In this document: positions 6,733 through 15,418 of the stretch, piece by piece | Position numbering within the stretch: position 1 is the stretch's first letter | How the letters are laid out: each line of letters starts with the position of its first letter | DNA from: Agreia sp. Leaf210 | GTDB taxonomy: Bacteria; Actinomycetota; Actinomycetes; Actinomycetales; Microbacteriaceae | NCBI RefSeq assembly: GCF_001421485.1 | Contig: NZ_LMKK01000002.1 | Location: forward strand, 653,561-717,560 | Direction: 5' to 3' | Length of the DNA: 64,000 nucleotides | The notes under the pieces: generated by a model | Databases searched by the model: none | What the model saw: the letters and a program-made list of their open reading frames with translations, nothing else | Told to the model about the DNA's origin: nothing | Position numbers and translations under genes: made by a program

Positions 6733-8412
6733 TCAGAGGCTCTCTGCCCGCCGATCGAGGCGTTTGAGCGCCTTCGGAGACTCGTCGAGCGCGGCCGCTC
6801 CCCGGTGCTGCGCCCGAACAGACATGGCGCCGTAGACGAAGGTGTTCTCACCCGCCGCGTGGGCGCGGTTCGAGTTCACGAGCAGGTGCTCCACGAACAG
6901 GGTGTTGTCGCGGTGATCGCCGAGCGCATCCTGCACCCTCTCGGCCTCGCGCGAGATGTGCCGGTACTTCTTTCCGAGCACGGCGGTGCCGCCCTTCGAC
7001 ACTGCGTCGGCCGCGAAGCGCAGCCGACGGGCGGCCTTACGCGCGCTGTGCAGAGCACGATCGCCGCGGGCGTCGATGTCGCCGCCCGATCCGGATGCCC
7101 CGGCGAAGGCGGCCGCGCCGGCGCGCTTTCGCAGACGCGCCAGTTCGCTCGCGATCACCTTGGCGGCGACGACCTTGATCGGTGTGCGCTTCTCGCCGAG
7201 CGCCGACAGCGGAGGATTCGCCACGAAGTCGTCGAGGTCGTCGAACAGCCGGTAGTAGCTCGCGCTCGAGAGCATGCGCAACGCCGCGGCGTGCGCCTGA
7301 CGGTATTCCTCGAGCGAACCCTCGACGAGGCGGCGATGCGACGCGTCGCTCGTGCGGTGCCCCAGTTCGGCGAGCTCGTCGTCGGCGAGCTGCGCGCGCA
7401 CCTCGGCATCTCGAGCCGTGCCGACCACGCCTCCCAGGGCGCGCAGCCGATCGCGCAGCGACGACACCCGCTCCTCGTCGAACAGCCGGCGGTATGCGGC
7501 GAGCACGCTGCGCAGGCGTCGAACGACGGAACGCATCTGGTGCACGGAGTCGGGCTGATCGGCTCGCGCCTGGGGATCGAGCTGCTCGAGCTGCTCGACC
7601 AACTGGCGAAGCGCCTCGACGATCACATCGGCGGCGGGGCTCTTCGCAGTCAGGTCAGAGGCGGGAACCGCTCGCGTACCCGCGCTCCGGCGGCGCGCCT
7701 CGACGGTGCCGGACTCGACCGTGCCGGACTCGTGGGCGCCGTTCAGCGCATCGCTCAGGGAATCGTGACCGAGCGCCCGCGCGATCTTGGCGGGCGACGT
7801 CGACACGGTGGCCGCCTCGGCGAGCACAGCGACCTCGATGGCGTCGAGGAGCGCTGTCCGCTCCTCCTCGCTGTCTGGCGCGCCGGGCAGAAGCTCCACC
7901 TCCCACTCGCGCCAGGCCCGCACGGCGCCACCACGGACATCCGATGCCGTGACCTGATCGTCGGCGAATTCGGCGACGGCCTCGCCACCGGCGCCGATGA
8001 GATGCGTCGCGGTGCGCCGGGTCGAGATGCGGGCGAGCGGGGTCAGGATGCGATCGCGCACGATGGCGCGCACGGGCTCGAGAACCGAGTCGGGCACCCC
8101 GTCTGATGAGGCGTCGCCCTCGGCGGAGCCATCCGCCGAGTCGACATCGAGCGGCCAGTGCAATTCGGTGCGGCCCTCACCCGCCGGGCGCTTGATGTGC
8201 CAGCCCTCGTCGCCTCCGCCCTCGCGGCGGCGCACGATGTGGCGCTTCGTGAGAAGGTCGAGCGCTTCGGTGTCGTAGTACACGGCCTCGAGCTGCACGG
8301 CATCGTCGACAGACACGCTCTCGATGCCGTCGACGCTGGTGAATGTAGGAACGAGCGCGTTCTCATCGACGTCGTACTTGCGCTCGATCTCGACCTGGCT
8401 GGTGTGCTTCAT
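6733..8412 (-). CDS. CYTH and CHAD domain-containing protein
   Basis: The N-terminal CYTH domain (about 5-215) opens with the diagnostic ExExK motif in VEIERKYDV and folds as a triphosphate tunnel. The C-terminal CHAD domain (about 270-550) is rich in His/Arg helices such as DSVHQMRSVVRRLRS and DRALHSARKAARRLRFA. CYTH proteins hydrolyse or bind triphosphates or polyphosphate, and CHAD binds polyphosphate, so the 559-residue fusion probably acts on inorganic polyphosphate. The ATG at 8412 is chosen because GGAGGA lies just upstream; the frame extends further 5' without a ribosome site. No operon partner is evident. Confidence 0.92.
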   Translation of the reverse strand: MKHTSQVEIERKYDVDENALVPTFTSVDGIESVSVDDAVQLEAVYYDTEALDLLTKRHIVRRREGGGDEGWHIKRPAGEGRTELHWPLDVDSADGSAEGDASSDGVPDSVLEPVRAIVRDRILTPLARISTRRTATHLIGAGGEAVAEFADDQVTASDVRGGAVRAWREWEVELLPGAPDSEEERTALLDAIEVAVLAEAATVSTSPAKIARALGHDSLSDALNGAHESGTVESGTVEARRRSAGTRAVPASDLTAKSPAADVIVEALRQLVEQLEQLDPQARADQPDSVHQMRSVVRRLRSVLAAYRRLFDEERVSSLRDRLRALGGVVGTARDAEVRAQLADDELAELGHRTSDASHRRLVEGSLEEYRQAHAAALRMLSSASYYRLFDDLDDFVANPPLSALGEKRTPIKVVAAKVIASELARLRKRAGAAAFAGASGSGGDIDARGDRALHSARKAARRLRFAADAVSKGGTAVLGKKYRHISREAERVQDALGDHRDNTLFVEHLLVNSNRAHAAGENTFVYGAMSVRAQHRGAAALDESPKALKRLDRRAESL

Positions 8413-8509
8413 GGGTCCTCCGTCGGGGCTGACTGCGAGCGGCGCAGCTGGGCCATGACCGACACCCGGCAAGGCAGTCCGCACCGGTATCCATTCTTGC
8501 CGACAGAGG

Positions 8510-8989
8510 TCAGCGCTGCACGCGCAACCCGTGCTCAGGATCGAGCTTCGCCAGAATCTTGCTCATGATGCGATGCAGGTCTTCCACGTCACGCTCGTCG
8601 AGCGGGTCGATCACGTAGTCGCGCACCGTGCCGACGTGGCCGGGCGCGGTCGCGCCCACTTTCTCCCACCCCGCCTTCGTGAGCTGGGCGTTCGTCGCCC
8701 GACGGTCGTCCGAGCTCTGTGTGCGCTCGATGAAGCCGCGCTTCTCGAGGCGCGAGACCACATGCGAGAGGCGAGGAAGGGTCGCGTTCGTGACGAGGGC
8801 CAGCTCCGTCATGCGGAGGGTGCGGTTCGGTGCCTCGGAGAGCATGGCGAGCGTGAAGTAATCGAAGTGCGTGAGATCGGCATCGTGCTGCAGCTGGCTG
8901 TCGAGCACCCCCGGAAGCCGCTCGACCACGGAGATGAACCGCACCCAGGCACGCTGCTGCTCGTCGGTCAGCCAGACATCGTCACTCAT
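8510..8989 (-). CDS. MarR family transcriptional regulator
   Basis: The protein has 159 residues. The winged HTH reads LRMTELALVTNATLPRLSHVVSRLEKRGFIER, followed by the wing SSDDRRATNAQLTKAGWEKV. The N-terminal helix and FDYFTLAMLSEAP are typical of MarR homologs that bind small phenolic or oxidising ligands and repress nearby genes. The ATG at 8989 (MSDDVWLTDEQQ) has TAGAAT 7 nt upstream, so the transcript is probably leaderless. It lies 64 bp downstream of the LLM oxidoreductase on the same strand. An A/T-rich spacer containing GTTAAC may hold its operator, and the oxidoreductase is a plausible target. Confidence 0.9.
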   Translation of the reverse strand: MSDDVWLTDEQQRAWVRFISVVERLPGVLDSQLQHDADLTHFDYFTLAMLSEAPNRTLRMTELALVTNATLPRLSHVVSRLEKRGFIERTQSSDDRRATNAQLTKAGWEKVGATAPGHVGTVRDYVIDPLDERDVEDLHRIMSKILAKLDPEHGLRVQR

Positions 8990-8996
8990 GCTGACT

Positions 8997-9002
8997 ATTC
9001 TA
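8997..9002 (-). promoter_or_regulatory. Leaderless -10 TAGAAT of the marR-type gene
   Basis: Minus-strand TAGAAT ends 7 nt before the ATG at 8989. The adjacent A/T-rich sequence up to 9040, with GTTAAC, is the likely operator region. Confidence 0.5.
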
Positions 9003-9053
9003 CCGAGATGGTTAACGCTACAACTAAGTAAACGTGGATATTGTGCAACAAGT

Positions 9054-9935
9054 TCAGATCTGCGAGAGTCGTCCGACCACCGTGGTCGTGAGCCTCTCCG
9101 TCCACGGCACCGGATCGACATACCGGGGCGGTACGGTGCCGACGAGCGTGATGCCCGCTTCGGAATAGCGCTCCATGTCTGCGAGGAAGGCATCCGTGTC
9201 GCCCGTCGGATCGCCCTGGTACAGCATCGTCTTCTCGATCGCGTCGTAGTCGGTTCCCAGGGCGTCGCAGTGGCCGCGCAGCACGTCGAGCTTGTGCTTC
9301 ACCGTGGCGAGCGCCGCATCGCCCGGAGCGCCGAAGAGGTTGCAGGCCTGCGCGTACTCGGCCACCATCCTCAGCGTCTTGCGCTCACCCCCGCCGCCGA
9401 TGAGCACGGGAACCGAGCCGTGCACCGGCTGCGGAAGACTGATCGTCTCGGCGAGCGAATAGTGCTCGCCCTCGAACGAACCGTTGTTCGGCGACCACAT
9501 CTGTCGACAGATCTGCAGCGTCTCCTCGAGGCGTTCGAAGCGCTCCTTCGTCGAGGGGAACGGCACTCCGAGCGCCGCGTGCTCGCGCTCGTACCAGGCC
9601 GCGCCGAGGCCGAGCACCGCGCGGCCCTTCGAGAGAACGTCGAGGGTCGTCACCGTCTTGGCGAGCAGGCCCGGATGCCGGTAGGTCACGCCGGTGACCA
9701 GCAGGCCCAACCGCATCCGGTTCGTGATGCCGGCGAGGTAGCCGAGCGAGGTGTAGCCCTCGAGCATGGGCTCGAACGGCCCGCCGGCGTCGAGCATCTG
9801 GAACCAGTGATCCATGAACGAGAAGAGGGCCACACCGCCCTCGTCGGCGATCCGCGCCGTCTCTGTGAGGCGATCGGTGAGAGTGGTCTCCCACTCGGGG
9901 GCGGTGAACGTGTAGAAGTGCAGGCCGAGGTCCAT
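9054..9935 (-). CDS. LLM class (luciferase-like) oxidoreductase, probably F420-dependent
   Basis: The protein has 293 residues and a TIM-barrel luciferase-like fold. It has SFMDHWFQM near the start, LGLLVTGVTYRHPGLLAKTVTTLDVLSKGR (strand 3-4 region), GLGAAWYEREHAALGVPFP, ERLEETLQICRQMW and VPVLIGGGGERKTLRMVAEYAQACN. This pattern is the one common in actinobacterial F420-dependent enzymes, which transfer hydride from reduced deazaflavin; FMN use cannot be excluded. The ATG has TAGTGT 6 nt upstream. It is divergent from an aldo/keto reductase, with back-to-back leaderless promoters in a 52-bp spacer, and the MarR gene follows it. Confidence 0.88.
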   Translation of the reverse strand: MDLGLHFYTFTAPEWETTLTDRLTETARIADEGGVALFSFMDHWFQMLDAGGPFEPMLEGYTSLGYLAGITNRMRLGLLVTGVTYRHPGLLAKTVTTLDVLSKGRAVLGLGAAWYEREHAALGVPFPSTKERFERLEETLQICRQMWSPNNGSFEGEHYSLAETISLPQPVHGSVPVLIGGGGERKTLRMVAEYAQACNLFGAPGDAALATVKHKLDVLRGHCDALGTDYDAIEKTMLYQGDPTGDTDAFLADMERYSEAGITLVGTVPPRYVDPVPWTERLTTTVVGRLSQI

Positions 9936-9941
9936 GGCCTC

Positions 9942-9947
9942 ACACTA
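9942..9947 (-). promoter_or_regulatory. Leaderless -10 TAGTGT of the LLM oxidoreductase
   Basis: Minus-strand TAGTGT ends 6 nt before the ATG at 9935. Confidence 0.55.
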
Positions 9948-9975
9948 ACCCCGCAGCGCAGCGTCTCGGCAGCAG

Positions 9976-9981
9976 TAATCT
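9976..9981 (+). promoter_or_regulatory. Leaderless -10 TAATCT of the aldo/keto reductase
   Basis: TAATCT ends 6 nt before the ATG at 9988. With the opposing element at 9942-9947 it makes a very compact divergent promoter. Confidence 0.55.
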
Positions 9982-9987
9982 CGAACC

Positions 9988-10965
9988 ATGCGCTACACCC
10001 GCCTCGGAAACACCGGAATGCAGATCAGCGAAGTCGTGCTCGGATGCATGAGCTTCGGTACTCCCGATCGGGGCGGCCATGCGTGGACGCTGGACGAGGA
10101 GACGAGCCGCCCCCTCATCCGCAGGGCGCTCGAGAAGGGCATCACTACCTTCGACACGGCCGACGTGTATTCCGACGGATCGAGCGAGGAGATCGTGGGC
10201 CGCGCCCTGGCCGACTTCGCCCATCGCGACGACGTGGTGATCGCCACGAAGGTGCACGGCCGCATGGGCAGCACACCCAACCGCGGCGGGCTGTCGCGAG
10301 CGCACATCATGTCGGCCATCGACGACAGCCTTCGCCGCCTCGGCGTCGACCACGTCGACCTCTACCAGATCCACCGTTGGGATCCGGAGACCCCGATCGA
10401 GGAGACCATGATCGCGCTCCACGACCTCGTGAAATCGGGCAAGGTGCGCTACATCGGCGCCTCGTCGATGTGGGCGTGGCAGTTCGCGAAGGCCCAACGG
10501 GTGGCCGAGGCGAACGGCCTCACCCCGTTCGTCTCGATGCAGGACCAGTACAACCTGCTGCAGCGCGAGGAGGAGCGCGAGATGCACCCGCTCTGCCTCG
10601 ACGAGAAGGTCGGCGTGCTGCCCTGGTCGCCGCTGGCGCGCGGCCGGGTCACCCGCGACTGGGATGCCCAGACCGAGCGCACGGGCAAAGATCTCTTCGG
10701 GGCCCGGCTCTATACATCCGACGACGCATCGAATCGCGCGATCGTGGATGCCGTGGCCGGCATCGCCGCCGAGCGCGGCGTCTCGCGCGCGCAGGTCGCC
10801 CTCGCCTGGGTGCGCCAGCAGTCGGCGGTGACCGCGCCCATCGTCGGCGCGACGAAAGAGAGCCACATCGACGACGCCGTCGCCTCGCTCGAGATCGAGT
10901 TGAGCGAGCCCGAACTCGAGCGCCTCACGGCCCCGTACACGCCGCGCAACCCCGAGGGTTTCTGA
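9988..10965 (+). CDS. Aldo/keto reductase
   Basis: The protein has 325 residues in an NADPH-dependent TIM-barrel fold. The catalytic tetrad is complete: D56 and Y61 in TTFDTADVYSDGSSEE, K88 in VVIATKVHG, H129 in DLYQIHRWDPETP. The C-terminal cofactor loop APIVGATKESHIDDAV is present. It resembles the YajO/Tas-like branch that reduces carbonyls of unknown identity. It is transcribed away from the LLM oxidoreductase. The gene ends 13 bp before a long hairpin (10979-11044) that separates it from the converging fructose operon. Confidence 0.9.
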   Translation: MRYTRLGNTGMQISEVVLGCMSFGTPDRGGHAWTLDEETSRPLIRRALEKGITTFDTADVYSDGSSEEIVGRALADFAHRDDVVIATKVHGRMGSTPNRGGLSRAHIMSAIDDSLRRLGVDHVDLYQIHRWDPETPIEETMIALHDLVKSGKVRYIGASSMWAWQFAKAQRVAEANGLTPFVSMQDQYNLLQREEEREMHPLCLDEKVGVLPWSPLARGRVTRDWDAQTERTGKDLFGARLYTSDDASNRAIVDAVAGIAAERGVSRAQVALAWVRQQSAVTAPIVGATKESHIDDAVASLEIELSEPELERLTAPYTPRNPEGF

Positions 10966-10978
10966 TCTGAGCCCGAAC

Positions 10979-11044
10979 GCACTGAGGTGCGGAGACTGGC
11001 CGCATCCCCATCGGTCGAAGCGGCCGTTCTCCGCACCTCAGTGC
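10979..11044. repeat. Long nested palindrome between converging operons
   Basis: The arms GCACTGAGGTGCGGAGA (10979-10995) and their exact complement (11028-11044) are 17 bp. Immediately inside, GGCCGC (10998-11003) pairs with GCGGCC (11020-11025) around a 16-nt loop. The position between two convergent transcripts suits a bidirectional terminator, but there is no U-tract and the perfect outer arms also suit a dispersed mobile or REP-like element. Confidence 0.7.
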
Positions 11045-11056
11045 ACTCTGCAGCGC

Positions 11057-11326
11057 TTATTCGGCGTCGAGGTCGGTCTCGAGCAGGCCCGCGAGCTCCT
11101 CGAGTGCGGCCTCGGCGCCGTCACCCTCGGCCGCGAGCGTGACGATGTCGCCGTTCGCGGCACCGAGGCTCATGATCGAGAGGATGCTCGCGGCGTCGAG
11201 CGGGGTGCTGCCGCCCTTCGAGATGGTCACCTTCATGGGCTGGCGCTTGACCGCCTCGATGAAGACGGAGGCGGGGCGGGCGTGAAGTCCGACGCGGCTG
11301 GCGATGGTTGCGTTGCGTTCTGGCAT
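11057..11326 (-). CDS. ptsH: Phosphocarrier protein HPr
   Basis: The protein has 89 residues. The phosphorylated histidine is H15 in SRVGLHARPAS, and the regulatory-serine segment reads AASILSIMSLGAANGD (S47 at the position of Ser46). HPr carries phosphate from enzyme I to the EIIA domains of sugar PTS permeases in the cytosol. The ATG at 11326 starts the recognisable fold; the frame extends upstream without homology. It is the last gene of fruR-fruK-fruA-ptsH, 67 bp after fruA, so fructose probably induces its own phosphocarrier. Whether S47 is used is uncertain, since HPr kinase is not general in actinobacteria. Confidence 0.96.
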   Translation of the reverse strand: MPERNATIASRVGLHARPASVFIEAVKRQPMKVTISKGGSTPLDAASILSIMSLGAANGDIVTLAAEGDGAEAALEELAGLLETDLDAE

Positions 11327-11393
11327 GGGTTTCTCGTTTCGTTTCAGTGATTGCGTGAGTGAGTGATTGTGACGGGGTGGATGCGGGGCCGGC

Positions 11394-13463
11394 TCAGCGA
11401 GCGGCTGCCGGCACCGCGGTCGGGGCGGCGGATCCCGCGACGACCGAATCGGATGCGGCTGCGCCCTCGGCACCCTCGACCGGGCGACGACGAACCCACT
11501 TCTTGAGAGCGACGACGAGCAGACCCGACACGATCGTTCCGGCGAGGATCGCCACGATGAACATGGCGAGGTTGCCGATCGCGAAGAACACGAAGATGCC
11601 TCCGTGGGGAGCCTGCGAGGTGACTCCCGTGCCCATCACGATCGCGCCGGTCAGGGCGCTGCCGACGATGCTGGCGGGGATGACGCGCAGCGGGTCGACG
11701 GCGGCGAACGGAATCGCGCCCTCGGAGATGAAGGCGGCACCGAGCAGCCACGCGGCTTTGCCGTTCTCACGCTCAGCCTGGCTGAACAGCTTCTTGTCGA
11801 TCACGGTGGCGAGGGCCAGGGCGAGCGGCGGAACCATTCCCGCGGCCATGACGGCCGCCATGATCTGCCAGGGGGCCTGGTTCGCGATCGTTCCGGCAGA
11901 GAGGCCCGCGACGGCGAACGAGTAGGCGACCTTGTTGATCGGTCCACCGAGGTCGGCGGCCATCATGATTCCGAGGATGAGCCCGAGCACGACGGCCGAG
12001 GCACCGGTCAGCGACGACAGCCAGTCGTTCAGGCCGCTCATCAGGAGGGCGATCGGTCCACCGAGCACGAGGACCATGAGCCCCGACGCGAAGATCGACC
12101 CCACCAGAGGGATGATCACGACGGGCATCAGTCCGCGCAGCCAGCGAGGAACCTGCAGCCGGCCGATGGCCCAGGCGATGAATCCGGCGAGCAGACCTCC
12201 GACGAGGCCACCGAGGAATCCGGCGTTCATCAGCAGGGCTACGGCGCCGGCGGTGAAGCCCACCGCGATACCCGGACGGTCGGCGATGGCGTAGGCGATG
12301 TAGCCCGCGAGCACCGGAACGAGGAAGCCGATCGATGCGTTGCCGATGGCGAACGCGACGGCACCGAGGTATGTTCCGAGCCCGCCATCCGGCAGGTTGA
12401 CGAGGCTGTTCTGAAGGATGATGTCCTTCGCGTTGTCGCTGATCTGGTATCCGCCGAGCAAGAAGCCGAGGGCCATCAGCAGACCGCCACCCGCGACGAA
12501 CGGGATCATGTAGCTGACACCGGTGAGCAGCCAACGCTTGATCTTCTGGCCGACGTGCTCATTGGCAGCGGTGCTGGTGGATGCCGCAGCGCCGTCACCT
12601 GAGACGCGTCGCGCCTGCGGGTCGTCGGCCGCGGCGAGGGCTTCGGCGACCATCTTGTCGGGCTCGTCGATGCCGCGCTTGACGGGAGCCTGGATGACGG
12701 GCTTGCCCGCGAACCGTCCCTTGTCGCGCACGTCGACGTCGACCGCGAAGATCACGGCGACCGCGTTGGCGATCAGCGCCGGATCGAGGGGCGTCACGCT
12801 CGACGATCCCTGCGTCTCGACGTGCAGTTCCGCGCCGGCGCGCTTGGCTGCGGCCACGAGGGAGTCGGCGGCCATGTACGTGTGCGCGATGCCGGTCGGG
12901 CAGGCGGTGACGGCGACCAGAATGGGCCGGGTCGCGGCGCTCGAAGAGTCGTCGGCCGATGCGGATGCGGAGGGCGTCGAGTCCGTGACGGGCGCGGCGG
13001 CCGGGGCGGGGTCATCCGACAGCGCCTCGTCGACGAGGTCGACGATCGCCTGGGCACTGGAGGCCTCTCGCAGGGCGGTCACGAACTCGGGCTTGATGAG
13101 CGATCGGGCCAGCTTCGACAGCAGCACGAGGTGCGCCTGGTCGGCACCGTCGGGAGCCGCGATGAAGAAGATGATGTCTGCGGGGCCGTCGGATGCGCCG
13201 AAGTCGACCGCGGGCGCGGGGCGCGCCATTGCCAGGGTCGGCTCGAGCACCGCGGTCGATCGGCAGTGAGGAATGGCGATTCCGCCCGGGATTCCGGTGT
13301 CGGTCTTGCTTTCGCGCGCCCAGGCGTCGGCGAACAGCGCCTCGGTGTCGCTGGCGCGACCGGATGCCGTGACCAGCTCGGCGAGGCGCCTGATCACGCC
13401 GGCGCGGTCGGCTCCGAGATCCTCGTCGAGGATCACCAGCCCTGGTGTGATGAGTGAAGACAT
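11394..13463 (-). CDS. fruA: PTS fructose transporter subunit IIABC
   Basis: This 689-residue three-domain permease imports fructose and phosphorylates it at C1. EIIA (about 1-150) has its phosphohistidine H66 in GIPGGIAIPHCRS. An Ala/Ser-rich linker leads to EIIB (about 178-280) with phosphocysteine C188 in VTACPTGIAHTYMAADSL. EIIC (about 305-665) has some eight to ten membrane segments, including MIPFVAGGGLLMALGFLLGGY and NKVAYSFAVAGLS. A hydrophilic Ala-rich tail follows. The ATG has GGAGAA upstream. fruK ends 16 bp before it, and HPr follows, so the complete fructose-specific chain except enzyme I is encoded here. Confidence 0.96.
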   Translation of the reverse strand: MSSLITPGLVILDEDLGADRAGVIRRLAELVTASGRASDTEALFADAWARESKTDTGIPGGIAIPHCRSTAVLEPTLAMARPAPAVDFGASDGPADIIFFIAAPDGADQAHLVLLSKLARSLIKPEFVTALREASSAQAIVDLVDEALSDDPAPAAAPVTDSTPSASASADDSSSAATRPILVAVTACPTGIAHTYMAADSLVAAAKRAGAELHVETQGSSSVTPLDPALIANAVAVIFAVDVDVRDKGRFAGKPVIQAPVKRGIDEPDKMVAEALAAADDPQARRVSGDGAAASTSTAANEHVGQKIKRWLLTGVSYMIPFVAGGGLLMALGFLLGGYQISDNAKDIILQNSLVNLPDGGLGTYLGAVAFAIGNASIGFLVPVLAGYIAYAIADRPGIAVGFTAGAVALLMNAGFLGGLVGGLLAGFIAWAIGRLQVPRWLRGLMPVVIIPLVGSIFASGLMVLVLGGPIALLMSGLNDWLSSLTGASAVVLGLILGIMMAADLGGPINKVAYSFAVAGLSAGTIANQAPWQIMAAVMAAGMVPPLALALATVIDKKLFSQAERENGKAAWLLGAAFISEGAIPFAAVDPLRVIPASIVGSALTGAIVMGTGVTSQAPHGGIFVFFAIGNLAMFIVAILAGTIVSGLLVVALKKWVRRRPVEGAEGAAASDSVVAGSAAPTAVPAAAR

Positions 13464-13479
13464 CCTTGTTCTCCTTTGT

Positions 13480-14469
13480 TTAGATCTGCCCCGCGGCGAC
13501 GCGCGGAATCGTGGTGACGACGATGTCGCCTGGATGTGTCTGTTCGAGTGTCGGCACGGTCGTGCCGGGGAGTGAGGCGGCGGCGGCGCCGTGGGCCACC
13601 GCCTGGGCGAGGCGCGCGCCGGGGAGGTCGCCGCGCTGGTCTGCGAGCACGTAGCCCGCGAGCGAGCAGTCGCCCGCCCCTACGGTGCTGCGGGCCACGA
13701 TCCGCGGAGCCGGGGCGCGCCAGGCTTCCTCGGCTTCGACCAGCACCGCGCCATGCGATCCGAGCGTCACGAGCACCGCCCCGAGGGAGGGCGACAGAAG
13801 AGACTGCGCCAGCGAGACCGCGAGCGCGGGGTCGGCCTCGAGCTGCTCGTGCGTGGCACCGCCCGTGTCGAGACCCTGCGACTCGGCGAGCTGCAGCAGC
13901 TCTTCGGCGTTCGGCTTGATGAGGTCGACCCGTTCTCTCGACGCGACGAGCGCCGCGAGGGGCGCACCCGAGCTGTCGACGGCGATCCGCGGAGCCGTGG
14001 GCGAGAGCCGCACTGCGCGAACGAGGTCGGCATAGAAGGTCTCGACGACGCCGGGTGGCACGGAACCCGCCAGCACGAGCCACGACGCAGACGCGGACTG
14101 CGCCACGACCACGTCGATCAGCTCGGCGACGACGGCCTGCGACAGGTGCACGCCAGGGTCATTGAGCTTCGTGGTCGTTCCATCGGGCTCTGCCAGGGTG
14201 ATGTTCGAGCGGATAGGCGACTCGATCTCGACCGTGGCCGTCGGGATGCCCGACACCTCGAGCGCGACGACCAACGGGTCTGTCGACGCGCCGGGCAGGA
14301 TCGCGAGGGTGTCGCATCCGGCCGCGTGAAGAGCGCGCGAGACGTTCACGCCTTTTCCGCCGGGCTCCTGCCCGGTGACGACGGCGCGCTGCACCTGTCC
14401 GCGAGCGAGAGGGGCGGCGAGCTCGACGGTTCGGTCGAACGAGGGGTTCATGGTGAGGGTGACGATCAC
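13480..14469 (-). CDS. fruK: 1-phosphofructokinase
   Basis: The protein has 329 residues of the PfkB/ribokinase family. The N-terminal MIVTLTMNPSFDRTVEL and GQEPGGKGVNVSRAL bind the sugar phosphate. The catalytic Asp and anion hole lie in STVGAGDCSLAGYV. It phosphorylates fructose 1-phosphate, the product of FruA, to fructose 1,6-bisphosphate. The GTG start overlaps the fruR stop by 4 bp (GTGA), coupling their translation. Placement between regulator and permease is the classical fru operon order in actinobacteria, which supports the assignment over a tagatose-6-phosphate kinase. Confidence 0.95.
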   Translation of the reverse strand: MIVTLTMNPSFDRTVELAAPLARGQVQRAVVTGQEPGGKGVNVSRALHAAGCDTLAILPGASTDPLVVALEVSGIPTATVEIESPIRSNITLAEPDGTTTKLNDPGVHLSQAVVAELIDVVVAQSASASWLVLAGSVPPGVVETFYADLVRAVRLSPTAPRIAVDSSGAPLAALVASRERVDLIKPNAEELLQLAESQGLDTGGATHEQLEADPALAVSLAQSLLSPSLGAVLVTLGSHGAVLVEAEEAWRAPAPRIVARSTVGAGDCSLAGYVLADQRGDLPGARLAQAVAHGAAAASLPGTTVPTLEQTHPGDIVVTTIPRVAAGQI

Positions 14470-15263
14470 GGCACGATCACCTCCACGCCCTCTGCGTCGA
14501 GGGCGGCGGAGAGCGTTCCGGCCGGGTCGACGTCGGAGACGAGGGTGTCGAGGTCGCGTAGCTCGGCGAAGCGGTAGAGCGCCTCTTCGTCGAGCTTGCT
14601 CGAGTCGGCGAGCACGACCGAGCGGCGTGAGCGACGGATCATCGCGGCCTTGACCGCCGCCTCTCTCTCTTCGGGAGTGCTGAGGCCGAATGCGGCGCTC
14701 ACGCCATTGGTTCCGATGAACGCGATGTCGGGGCGCAGTCGGTCGAGCTGCTCGATGGTCGATGCTCCGACGGCGGCGCTCGTGATGCCCCGCACGCTGC
14801 CTCCGAGAAGATGCAGCTCGATGGCGGGGTTGAGGTGCAGCACGGCCGCAATGGGCACGGAGTTGGTGATGATGGTCAGTGGATGCCCGCCGGACACACC
14901 GCCCACGGGGCTCCAGTCGGCCAACAGCTGGGCCAGCGCTCCGGTCGTCGTGCCCGCGTCGATGAGGATCGAGCCGCGGAACGACTCTCCGATCATTCCG
15001 AGGGCCGCCCGGGCGATCACGAGCTTGGAGTCGCGCGCCTTGTCGGAGCGCACGGCGACGGTCGACTCGGCGAGGCTGATCTTCGATCCGGCGACTGCAC
15101 CGCCGTGCACGCGCTGCAGCACACCCTGCCGCTCGAGCAGATCGAGGTCTCGACGAACGGTCTCGGGAGTGACGTTGAATCGCTCGGAGAGGTCGGCGAC
15201 TGTGACTCGGCCCTGGGCGCCGATCTCCTCACCGATCTTCTGGTGACGCTCTATCGCGTACAT
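14466..15263 (-). CDS. fruR: DeoR family regulator of the fructose operon
   Basis: The protein has 265 residues. The DeoR HTH reads MYAIERHQKIGEEIGAQGRVTVADLSERFNVTPETVRRDLDLLE (in sections), ending with the diagnostic LQRVHGG. The C-terminal sugar-phosphate sensor (about 75-235) resembles ribose-5-phosphate isomerase, with ILIDAGTTTGALAQLL and FIGTNGVSAAFGLSTPEE. By context it should repress fruR-fruK-fruA-ptsH and be released by fructose 1-phosphate. It is the first gene of the operon. The unusually A/T-rich sequence upstream (15325-15370) is the likely operator. Confidence 0.93.
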   Translation of the reverse strand: MYAIERHQKIGEEIGAQGRVTVADLSERFNVTPETVRRDLDLLERQGVLQRVHGGAVAGSKISLAESTVAVRSDKARDSKLVIARAALGMIGESFRGSILIDAGTTTGALAQLLADWSPVGGVSGGHPLTIITNSVPIAAVLHLNPAIELHLLGGSVRGITSAAVGASTIEQLDRLRPDIAFIGTNGVSAAFGLSTPEEREAAVKAAMIRRSRRSVVLADSSKLDEEALYRFAELRDLDTLVSDVDPAGTLSAALDAEGVEVIVP

Positions 15264-15324
15264 GTCGTCGTTGACCTCGTCTTTCGATTCATCCGTGAAC
15301 CCGCGTCTGGCTGTGGTGTGATGT

Positions 15325-15370
15325 GACTTTATGTCTGTTTATCTGCGAAAGCAAGACAAACACAGATTCT
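15325..15370 (-). promoter_or_regulatory. Putative fru promoter/operator region
   Basis: This is the most A/T-rich stretch of the 155-bp spacer between fruR and the PGPGW gene. It contains TCTGTTT (15334-15340) and, inverted, AAACACAGA (15358-15366), plus TTGTCT and CATAAA on the minus strand. DeoR-type repressors often bind such TGTTT-containing repeats. The exact box and the -35/-10 cannot be fixed by eye. Confidence 0.35.
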
Positions 15371-15406
15371 GGGAGGGAATGTCAGCCAACAAAGAGGGTT
15401 CTCGCT

Positions 15407-15412
15407 TAACGT
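15407..15412 (+). promoter_or_regulatory. Leaderless -10 TAACGT of the PGPGW protein gene
   Basis: TAACGT ends 6 nt before the ATG at 15419. The intervening GAGGTG looks like a Shine-Dalgarno but abuts the start codon, so it cannot serve as one. Confidence 0.5.
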
Positions 15413-15418
15413 GAGGTG

